Source of the DNA: Eubacterium sp. CAG:786
Lineage (GTDB): Bacteria; Bacillota; Clostridia; Oscillospirales; Ruminococcaceae
NCBI GenBank assembly: GCA_000432175.1
Contig: HF989501.1
Span: forward strand, 1-5,805
Direction: 5' to 3'
Length of the DNA: 5,805 nt
The notes under the pieces: model-generated
Databases searched by the model: none
Told to the model about the DNA's origin: nothing
What the model saw: only the letters and a program-made list of their open reading frames with translations
Made by a program: the position numbers and the translations under genes
Part shown: piece by piece, positions 1-4,682 of the stretch
How the letters are laid out: the number at the start of each line of letters is the position of its first letter
How positions within the stretch are numbered: the stretch's first letter is position 1

Positions 1-83
1 CGGTACAACCCATAACAAACAACTTTCCGTTGTCCGGAACTTGATTGCTTTCTTCTTAGGCTGCTTTTTTCGGACAATTCCGC

Positions 84-842
84 TTAGAAATCCTTAGGGT
101 CAAGATAACGGCTGTCTGTCTCATCTCCGGTTCTCTGAAGCCATTCGTTCGGGGTGAAACCGTTGAGGAACGGGTTTCGCGTGTTGTTGTGCAGTTCGCA
201 GTACAACCTGATAAACTCGGGAAACTTCTTTTTGTTCACATCAAGCTGCACAGAAAACTTGTTTATAAATTCCAGCGCGTCAAACGGAGAGGAATGCTCA
301 CACTTAACATTAAAAAGTATAGCAAACAGCAGATCCTCAATCACTTCATCATCACTTTTTTTAGCATTTTTTGTACAGAACTCACGCATTGCCAGAAACT
401 GTGGGGTTTGTTCGCAGTAGAACTCATCTTCGTATTTTAGCAATACTTCCTTTTCCGGGACATAGTATGCCCTGCCCTGCTTTTCCGAGTACAGTTCAAC
501 ATAGTCGTTATACTCCAGCAGGCTTTCATGTATCAGCAGGCGGTTTATCGGCGTGCTTTCCGGCTGACGCTCAAATATCTCATCAAGCCCGTATATTTCA
601 AAATAATGCCGCTCATGCCGGGTTATCTCCGCATAAGCAAGAAAATCGCCCTCGGTATACGTTTCGCTGTTCTGGCTGTTGATTATCCGAAACAGCCTTT
701 TTAACGTAATTATCTGATAGAAATTATTTGCCGCTTCAAAGTACCGGCGAAGCAGGTCAATACGTTCGTCAGAAAGGTGTTCCTTCAGTTTTGTGTACAT
801 TTCATCAAGTTTCTTCTGACCGTCTGGGTTCGGGAATGACAT
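84..842 (-). CDS. Uncharacterised 252-aa cytosolic protein, resembling the non-metal part of SEC-C-type Firmicute proteins
   Basis: I chose the ATG at 842 over the upstream in-frame ATG at 902. It has GGAGG at 851-855, 8 nt away, and the -10 box at 901-906 overlaps the upstream ATG, which therefore could not be on that transcript. The protein is acidic and helical, with no signal peptide or membrane segment. Near the C-terminus (about residues 219-234) is NNTRNPFLNGFTPNEW. From memory this resembles the LHNNTRxWxNxGxTPNEL stretch of uncharacterised Firmicute proteins that often carry a SEC-C zinc motif; no Cys-rich SEC-C tail is present here. The family link is a recollection, not a search result. 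Biochemical function is unknown. It is transcribed alone, away from the GGDEF remnant, and no convincing T-rich terminator is visible in the 83 bases left of its stop. Confidence 0.75.
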   Translation of the reverse strand: MSFPNPDGQKKLDEMYTKLKEHLSDERIDLLRRYFEAANNFYQIITLKRLFRIINSQNSETYTEGDFLAYAEITRHERHYFEIYGLDEIFERQPESTPINRLLIHESLLEYNDYVELYSEKQGRAYYVPEKEVLLKYEDEFYCEQTPQFLAMREFCTKNAKKSDDEVIEDLLFAILFNVKCEHSSPFDALEFINKFSVQLDVNKKKFPEFIRLYCELHNNTRNPFLNGFTPNEWLQRTGDETDSRYLDPKDF

Positions 843-900
843 AGTATTTACCTCCGCTTTTTTAGTTAGCCGTGCGTCAGTCCGCCCGGCGTGTACATTC

Positions 901-909
901 ATTATACCA
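901..909 (-). promoter_or_regulatory. Extended -10 promoter of the 252-aa gene
   Basis: Read on the minus strand, 909-901 is TGGTATAAT: a perfect TATAAT (906-901) with the TGN extension. No good -35 lies 17 bp upstream (ATACCA), which fits an extended -10 promoter. Transcription would start near 894, giving a leader of about 50 nt that contains the GGAGG site used for the ATG at 842. Confidence 0.6.
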
Positions 910-932
910 TAACCGCAAGGTTATGGTATGAT
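901..932. repeat. Perfect 11-bp inverted repeat with GCAA loop overlapping a -10 box
   Basis: ATACCATAACC (904-914) pairs perfectly with GGTTATGGTAT (919-929) across the four bases GCAA. Three more pairs, one a G-T wobble, extend it to 901-932. One arm contains the extended -10 of the 252-aa gene, so it could be an operator or an early transcript structure. A second perfect hairpin with the same promoter motif lies 20 bp further upstream. No T-run follows on either strand that would make it a clear terminator. Confidence 0.6.
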
Positions 933-951
933 TTTGCGAGGACTTTTGATC

Positions 952-978
952 TATAATAAACGCTCTTCGTTTATTATA
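952..978. repeat. Perfect 11-bp inverted repeat with TATAAT in both arms
   Basis: TATAATAAACG (952-962) and CGTTTATTATA (968-978) are perfect reverse complements around CTCTT. Because of the symmetry each strand carries a TATAAT box. On the minus strand it is preceded by TGG (981-979), giving a second extended -10 facing the 252-aa gene about 72 bp upstream of the first. It may be an additional promoter with an overlapping operator, or the end of a small repeat element. Neither role can be proven from sequence. Confidence 0.55.
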
Positions 979-1137
979 CCATTTCAGAGATAGAATTGCA
1001 ATATATTCTGATTCATAAACTTTGGAGAATTTACTATACTCTTGATTTTCCAGGGAATCACTGATTAAATCACGCCTGACGGCTTGGTACGCATCTTGCT
1101 TGCATCTTTTTCGCCATATGCACATTTCGTCCTAGCA

Positions 1138-1253
1138 AGGCGTGCTGCAATTCTTTTATCGGAAAAGCATCGTAAAACCCTTAAAATGCTGTCGGTAACA
1201 GACCCGTTAACAGGTCTGCTGAATAGAAAGGGGTTTGATGAAGAACTGCATAT
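1138..1253 (+). pseudogene. Remnant of the N-terminal edge of a GGDEF (diguanylate cyclase) domain
   Basis: The plus-strand frame reads RKTLKMLSVTDPLTGLLNRK followed by GFDEEL. This is the classic opening of a GGDEF domain: a linker helix, then DPLTGLxNRxGF. Intact proteins of this family make cyclic di-GMP from two GTP. Only about 30 residues of the domain remain. The frame runs into the inverted-repeat element at 1251 and stops at 1291-1293, so the GG(D/E)EF catalytic loop is absent. Removing the element with one copy of a possible TA duplication rejoins the frame to sequence right of 1529, but that stretch reaches TAG at 1574-1576 and is not recognisably GGDEF. The 5' boundary is uncertain: the frame opens at 1069, but residues before 1138 do not look like a GGDEF protein. 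No start codon with RBS is visible. Confidence 0.7.
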
Positions 1254-1529
1254 GGTAACCTCTAAAAACCTCCTTTACGGCAGATTTCTATGACTTACCA
1301 AGAAACGTCGCTTCGCTCCTTATTCATCATCTGCGTCGTTGTCAAACCTTGAAATACATCCAGTAAACGCATTATCCGCCTGCGGCGGAAAACGCTGCGG
1401 TTGGTACTAATTCCAGAACCACATTTCAGTTGTGCATATTATGTGTATTTGGAATTAGTATAACGCCTGGCATCTGATATAAGTCATGTACAAAATCTGC
1501 TCGTGTCCCGGTTTTTAGAGGTTACCATA
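1251..1529. mobile_element. MITE-like element with perfect 20-bp terminal inverted repeats
   Basis: The left end (1251-1270) contains GGTAACCTCTAAAAACC and the right end (1510-1529) is its exact reverse complement, 20 bp on each side. A subterminal inverted repeat supports real element ends: CAGATTT plus ATGACTTA at 1281-1297 recurs inverted at 1480-1499. If the ends are TGGTAACC/GGTTACCA (1253-1527), the flanks carry a 2-bp TA duplication. There is no transposase and no convincing ORF inside. The interior holds another perfect inverted repeat (1405-1415/1450-1460) and a GC-rich hairpin (1375-1389). Sixteen bases of the end, GTAACCTCTAAAAACC, recur at 3827-3842 at the left edge of the IS5-family relic, suggesting mobilisation in trans by that transposase family. 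Confidence 0.8.
1405..1460. repeat. Internal 11-bp perfect inverted repeat inside the MITE
   Basis: TACTAATTCCA (1405-1415) and TGGAATTAGTA (1450-1460) are perfect reverse complements separated by 34 bases. It lies near the middle of the MITE-like element. It may be part of the element's folded structure or an older element nested in it. Confidence 0.6.
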
Positions 1530-1572
1530 ATTCATTCGTAAACCCACAAAAGATTATCAGGCAAGCAATCAC

Positions 1573-2278
1573 CTAGGTGTTTATCTGTTCCTCTATCGAC
1601 ACATATTTACCGGCGTTGAATCCGCTTTTGTACATCAGTAACAGCGACAGCAGCCTTGACATTCTGCCGTTTACATTGCGGAACGGGTGAATACACAGGA
1701 GGTCCAGAATTACACACGTGATAAGCATCAGCGGATTGATTTCCGCCTCCGAATACGCGGCATGATACGCGAGTATAAGCTGTTCCATCGCAAAGGCAGT
1801 TTCACTCGCAGGAACAGTCGTGAATCTCACGCTGCGAACTCCCTCACGGTCAGTTTCAATGATGAAATTGTCCTCCGTTTTGTACCTCCCCGCGAGGTCG
1901 TCGCCGCTAGGCTGGAGTAGTATTCTGTGCAGCTCCAGTATACTTTTTTTCGCTGAACGGGATCTCGGAATAACTGCCGTGGATAAGGTCTAACGCGTCA
2001 CGGTAGCCTGCGATTTCAAGCTCATTATGTCCCTGCGGCGCGGTGGATTTGTTCACAATATCGCGGATACGCTTGTCAGTCGTAATTATCCTCTCGATGG
2101 CGTTGGAGCTTTTCACCGACTGTATCTTCGCCACAGATTCCATCGCCGAGAATACCTCCGCGAAGTCAGAACGTCGCAGTTCCGCCTTTGCTTTCATCTC
2201 GTAAATCGAGGTTGCGTAGTTCATTATGTCGGCAGGCACACTGATTCTTTTCAGAAATGAGTAGTCGAATTTTCGCAT
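1573..2278 (-). pseudogene. Frameshifted and truncated Fic-domain protein
   Basis: Frame one (2278 to about 1950) starts at an ATG with AAGGAG 6 nt upstream (2285-2290). It encodes a Fic N-terminal region including SSNAIERI (about 2087-2110) and HNELEIAGYRDALDLIH. In the A7 run at 1944-1950 one base too many shifts the frame, and it would end as junk at 1907. Removing one A restores ILELHRILLQPSG, then LAGRYKTEDNFI, FTTVPASETAFAMEQL and LLCIHPFRNVNGRMSRLLSL, a clear Fic core. Decay shows in four ways. The reading frame is broken. The catalytic motif HPFx(D/E)GNGRxxR is HPFRNVNGRMSR (1654-1689), with Asp/Glu to Asn and Gly to Val. The inhibitory (S/T)xxxE(G/N) motif has Arg in the last position. 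The protein stops at KYVSIEEQINT, well short of the roughly 350-400 residues usual for such proteins. Catalytic His and Arg remain. It is divergent from the intact Fic gene. Confidence 0.85.
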
Positions 2279-2312
2279 GGGATTCTCCTTATTTTGCGAT
2301 TTATCTGAATAT

Positions 2313-2341
2313 ATTATATCTTATTATGTGCAGATTGGCAA
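2313..2341 (-). promoter_or_regulatory. Sigma-A-type promoter of the broken Fic gene
   Basis: On the minus strand, TTGCCA (2341-2336) is followed by a 17-bp spacer and a perfect TATAAT (2318-2313). The expected start site is near 2306, leaving a short leader with AAGGAG before the ATG at 2278. The promoter is better preserved than the gene it serves, so the pseudogene may still be transcribed. Confidence 0.7.
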
Positions 2342-2364
2342 CGATACGTTCAGCACCAAAACGC

Positions 2365-2393
2365 TTGACTTTTGCGGTGGTATGTGATATAAT
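2365..2393 (+). promoter_or_regulatory. Sigma-A-type promoter of the intact Fic gene
   Basis: TTGACT (2365-2370), a 17-bp spacer and TATAAT (2388-2393), with a TGA extension just before the -10, make a near-consensus promoter. The start site would be near 2400, leaving a leader of about 130 nt before the ATG at 2529. Its -35 box lies 23 bp from that of the divergent promoter, so one bound regulator could affect both. Confidence 0.75.
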
Positions 2394-2407
2394 AATTGTA
2401 ATCTTAC

Positions 2408-2492
2408 CAAAAACAGCGTTTTTTGATGTGATAGTGTAAGCTTTATTTGATAATCAACGCAAATTTCGAATAAATTGCGGTGATGTTCCGCA
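2408..2492 (+). promoter_or_regulatory. Structured leader of the intact Fic mRNA
   Basis: The leader has a short AT-rich hairpin near its start (AAAAAC 2409-2414 / GTTTTT 2418-2423). It also has two mutually exclusive stems: CGCAAATTT (2458-2466) with AAATTGCG (2472-2479), and TGCGG (2476-2480) with CCGCA (2488-2492). They share bases 2476-2479. The stems are short and no known riboswitch is recognised, so any regulatory role is a guess. Confidence 0.25.
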
Positions 2493-2528
2493 TAATATGA
2501 ATTAACGTACCAAACGAGAGGTGATATT

Positions 2529-3734
2529 ATGGCATACCCGCTGAAGAAGCTGTTCCATATGGACAGAGCCAAGTATGAGGAAGAATACCTGAAAAGGTTC
2601 AACTCTCCGGACGCCGTTCATTTTGATTTTAAGATAAGCGGCGAGCAGGCTTTCATGTGCCAGACTCCCGAGATACTCAATACGATAATCTCTATAGAGC
2701 GCACGGACAAGCACGTCAGAAGCCTGCACAAGGACCTTCCGCTCGCAGCCATCAACCAGTTTGCGAACCGCTGTCTTATTGACGAAATCGTGCTCTCAAA
2801 CAACATTGAGGGCGTCCACAGCACGCGCAGGGAACTTAGCGCCATACTGAACGACCTGTCGGAGAAAAACAAGCGCCAGCGCTTTTATGGATTGGTGAAC
2901 AAGTACAAAGCGCTGATGACGACAGACAATATTCCGTTGGAAAAATGCGAGGATGTCAGAAAAATATATGATGACATTTTTCTTGATGAGATCAAACAGG
3001 ACGATCCCAAAAATGTGCCCGACGGAAAGATATTCCGCAAGGACAGCGTTAGCGTGTATTCCCCCACGGACAAGGAGATACACAAAGGGCTGAACCCAGA
3101 GGAGAAAATAATCGAGGCAATGGACAGCGCGCTGAAACTGCTCAAAAACGAAAAGCTTGACATTCTCGTGCGTATCTCGCTGTTCCACTACCTGTTCGGG
3201 TATATCCACCCATTCTATGACGGAAACGGAAGAACAAGCCGATTTATCAGCAGCTATCTTCTCTCGCAGGAGCTTGACAATCTTATCGGCTACCGTATCT
3301 CCTACACGATAAAGGAGAACATCAGCAAGTACTACAAGGCGTTCGACATATGCAATCACCCGCTCAACAAAGGCGATCTTACCCCGTTCGCAGAGATGTT
3401 CCTGAATATCATAGACATCTCGATAAAGCAGCTTCTGTCCGCGCTGGAAAAGCGTGTGAGCGAACTAGAGCATTTCAAATCCCTGCTTGAACAAATGCTC
3501 AGCGATGAAACCGAGCGCGTTAAGTCCCTGTACTTTATCCTTGTTCAGGCGGCGCTGTTCTCAAATGTCGGGATTACCGCGCAGGAGCTTTCTGGGTATC
3601 TCAATATTTCGCCGAACACTCTGCGGACTATGCTGAAGAAAATCCCACAGGACCTGCTGATAACCAACAAGTCCGAAAAGGAGTACCACTATCTGATGAA
3701 CCTCGGCGAACTGGACAGGATTTGTTCGCGGTAA
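2529..3734 (+). CDS. Fic-family protein AMP-transferase (class II, self-inhibited) with C-terminal winged helix
   Basis: The 401-aa protein starts at an ATG preceded by GAGAGGTG (2516-2523). Layout: an N-terminal Fic-associated region; the inhibitory motif SNNIEG at residues 90-95, matching (S/T)xxxE(G/N); the Fic core with LFGYIHPFYDGNGRTSRF, whose motif HPFYDGNGRTSR (227-238) matches HPFx(D/E)GNGRxxR exactly; then a helical segment and a winged-helix-like region around 348-372 (GITAQELSGYLNISPNTLRT). Known enzymes of this type transfer AMP from ATP to hydroxyl side chains of target proteins. His227 would be the general base, the following loop binds ATP phosphates, and Glu94 of the inhibitory helix blocks the gamma-phosphate until released. 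The target is unknown. The winged helix suggests DNA binding or autoregulation, by inference only. It is cytosolic and monocistronic, with its own promoter and terminator and no antitoxin-like partner, as expected when the inhibitor lies in cis. Confidence 0.93.
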   Translation: MAYPLKKLFHMDRAKYEEEYLKRFNSPDAVHFDFKISGEQAFMCQTPEILNTIISIERTDKHVRSLHKDLPLAAINQFANRCLIDEIVLSNNIEGVHSTRRELSAILNDLSEKNKRQRFYGLVNKYKALMTTDNIPLEKCEDVRKIYDDIFLDEIKQDDPKNVPDGKIFRKDSVSVYSPTDKEIHKGLNPEEKIIEAMDSALKLLKNEKLDILVRISLFHYLFGYIHPFYDGNGRTSRFISSYLLSQELDNLIGYRISYTIKENISKYYKAFDICNHPLNKGDLTPFAEMFLNIIDISIKQLLSALEKRVSELEHFKSLLEQMLSDETERVKSLYFILVQAALFSNVGITAQELSGYLNISPNTLRTMLKKIPQDLLITNKSEKEYHYLMNLGELDRICSR

Positions 3735-3740
3735 TATTAT

Positions 3741-3768
3741 AGCGCCGTTCGGGGGACGGCGCTTTTTT
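3741..3768 (+). terminator. Intrinsic terminator after the intact Fic gene
   Basis: AGCGCCGT (3741-3748) pairs perfectly with ACGGCGCT (3756-3763) around TCGGGGG, and a run of six T (3763-3768) follows. It begins 6 bases after the stop codon and ends the Fic transcript. Confidence 0.9.
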
Positions 3769-3852
3769 ATTTGCCGACACTAGGACTATTACTAGCTACA
3801 ATATTCCACAAAGAGAAAATATATAAGTAACCTCTAAAAACCAACAAAAATA

Positions 3853-3896
3853 CAGGTCAATAGAGTGCTTAGCATAATCGGTCAAATATTGACCTG
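3853..3896. repeat. 10-bp inverted repeat built on GGTCAA half-sites
   Basis: CAGGTCAATA (3853-3862) and TATTGACCTG (3887-3896) are perfect reverse complements. A third half-site, GGTCAA at 3880-3885, forms a compact palindrome with TTGACC (3889-3894). The three sites lie just inside the left end of the IS relic. They could be subterminal transposase-binding sites or a structure limiting outside transcription. Confidence 0.5.
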
Positions 3897-3970
3897 CAAA
3901 TGATACTTTGAAACAGAAACTTTACCTTGATTGTTACCTTTTACTTGAAAAAGGGCGCAGTTATCCCATA

Positions 3971-4321
3971 TCAGGCAGAGGTTCGTTTTAAGTAACTGTA
4001 CCTGCAAAAGTTATATACCAGATTGGTGATTCCGATATTCATCCATACACGTGTAATGCCTATGCTTCTTACTGTTATGCCGTGCATAGCCCCTGTCATA
4101 AATCCAAAGATATGTTCAATGCGGCATCTGATTCTGGATTTCCTGCGGTTATTCATTTTCTGCTCTGAGGTCAGCGGAGAGTTGCGAAATCCTTTTTCAC
4201 AAATTGCTGCCCATTCGTTCCACGGAACTATTCGCTCTATCTGCTCCGGAAATTCTCTTTTCTTCGTCCGTACCTGTGACAGTTCGTCTTCCAGGCTCGA
4301 TAAACTTATCTGCTTATTCAT
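3971..4321 (-). pseudogene. IS5-family transposase with large in-frame internal deletion
   Basis: The 116-aa product starts at the ATG at 4321. Residues 1 to about 43 (MNKQISLSSLEDELSQ, then a Lys/Arg-rich stretch and IVPWNEWAAI) are the usual N-terminus of an IS5-group transposase. The chain then jumps straight to CEKGFRNSPLTSEQK, IRCRIEHIFGFMTGAMHGIT and NLVYNFCRYSYLKR, the normal C-terminus. Full-length relatives are about 300-340 aa, so some 200 residues are lost with the frame kept. The first two Asp of the DDE catalytic triad would be in the lost part. The Glu in the RxRxEH segment is retained, but the protein cannot catalyse transposition. It may still bind DNA. A TGGTATAAT extended -10 lies at 4336-4328, so near the ATG that the mRNA would be nearly leaderless, and no Shine-Dalgarno is visible. 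Confidence 0.82.
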
Positions 4322-4327
4322 ACTTTT

Positions 4328-4336
4328 ATTATACCA
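4328..4336 (-). promoter_or_regulatory. Extended -10 promoter of the transposase relic
   Basis: Minus-strand 4336-4328 reads TGGTATAAT. No good -35 is present at 17 bp. Only 6 bases separate the box from the ATG at 4321, which implies a leaderless or near-leaderless message. The same nine bases serve as the promoter motif at 909-901 and 981-973. Confidence 0.45.
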
Positions 4337-4468
4337 TTTTCTGCCATGCAACTGATTTGTTTACTAATCGTGCTTAATTCCTAATTTGTGGGCTTTGTGC
4401 GGCTTTGCCCTAAATAAATTGTATTTTGCAATGCATATATGTTAAACTTGCAGAAATTGGTTTTTAGT

Positions 4469-4573
4469 ATAAACGACAACTTTTAAAACCTAAGAAAAAG
4501 ACAAATAGCCCTTAAACCCGCTCTTGGTCAGGCTTTAAAGGCTATTTGAATTAGTTCCTTTGTTGTCGTTTAT
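4469..4573. repeat. 105-bp nested palindrome, possible miniature element
   Basis: The outer arms ATAAACGACAAC (4469-4480) and GTTGTCGTTTAT (4562-4573) are perfect 12-bp reverse complements. Inside is a second stem, CAAATAGCCCTTAAA (4502-4516) with TTTAAAGGCTATTTG (4534-4548), 15 bp with one mismatch. The two nested stems bounded by exact inverted ends suggest a small non-coding repeat element rather than a simple terminator. It directly abuts the worn right end of the IS relic. No ORF is present. Confidence 0.6.
4493..4548 (-). terminator. Intrinsic terminator downstream of the hydrolase gene
   Basis: On the minus strand the 15-bp stem (4548-4534 with 4516-4502, one mismatch) is followed after one base by CTTTTTCTT (4500-4492). 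It lies about 135 bases past the hydrolase stop codon and upstream of the transposase relic. It would stop hydrolase transcripts before they enter the IS. It is the inner stem of the 105-bp palindrome. Confidence 0.6.
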
Positions 4574-4682
4574 TTTCAATGAAAACAATGTTATTCTGTA
4601 CCTTGGACTACAAAATAAAACGAGAGTAAATTTTAAATCACGTGGCTTTATAGAGCCGTTTTTCGGTTTTTTTCGTTAGTCC
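4574..4682. other. AT-rich intergenic stretch without a gene
   Basis: Together with 4352-4468 and the palindrome this makes about 330 bases with no credible ORF. The only local structure is a weak GGCT/AGCC hairpin (4644-4657) followed by T-rich DNA on the plus strand. No gene on that strand would need it as a terminator. Confidence 0.5.

Larger units (their letters stand above)
3827..4467 (-). mobile_element. Internally deleted IS5-family element
   Basis: The left end GTAACCTCTAAAAACC (3827-3842) is identical over 16 bases to the ends of the MITE-like element at 1251-1529. The proposed right end is weaker. TTGGTTTTTAG (4457-4467) is the reverse complement of CTAAAAACCAA at the left end, but the outer bases then diverge and run into a palindrome at 4469. 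The element contains one short transposase derivative on the minus strand and AT-rich subterminal DNA. At about 640 bp it is roughly half the size of typical IS5 members, in line with the deletion in its gene. It cannot move itself. The right boundary is uncertain and may have been damaged by whatever placed the neighbouring palindrome. Confidence 0.65.

Noticed and set aside
25..78. TTGTCCG/CGGACAA inverted repeat past the 252-aa gene's stop codon as a terminator
   Set aside because: The arms are only 7 perfect base pairs with a 34-base loop, and no T-run follows on the minus strand. It remains a weak, unexplained repeat.
877..1125. Minus-strand 82-aa reading frame across the hairpin region
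   Set aside because: It runs through two perfect palindromes and the promoter, has no RBS or recognisable domain, and ends within the next gene's leader. It is most likely chance coding in repeat DNA.
991..1137. A further mobile repeat upstream of the GGDEF remnant
   Set aside because: The stretch looks unlike coding sequence and recalls repeats of this kind of genome, but I found only short inverted repeats (6 bp at 1095-1100/1134-1139) and no clear ends, so it is not annotated.
1942..1951. Programmed -1 ribosomal frameshift at an in-phase A AAA AAG heptamer in the broken Fic gene
   Set aside because: A -1 shift leads to the wrong frame (VYWSC). Restoring Fic needs +1 or -2, so a dnaX-type mechanism does not explain it.
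2796..3359. Long minus-strand reading frame (187 aa) opposite the Fic gene
   Set aside because: It lies fully inside the intact Fic gene, has no RBS and its composition is that of an antisense shadow.
4644..4667. Plus-strand hairpin with T-run as a terminator
   Set aside because: The stem has only four solid pairs and no plus-strand gene is found upstream of it.
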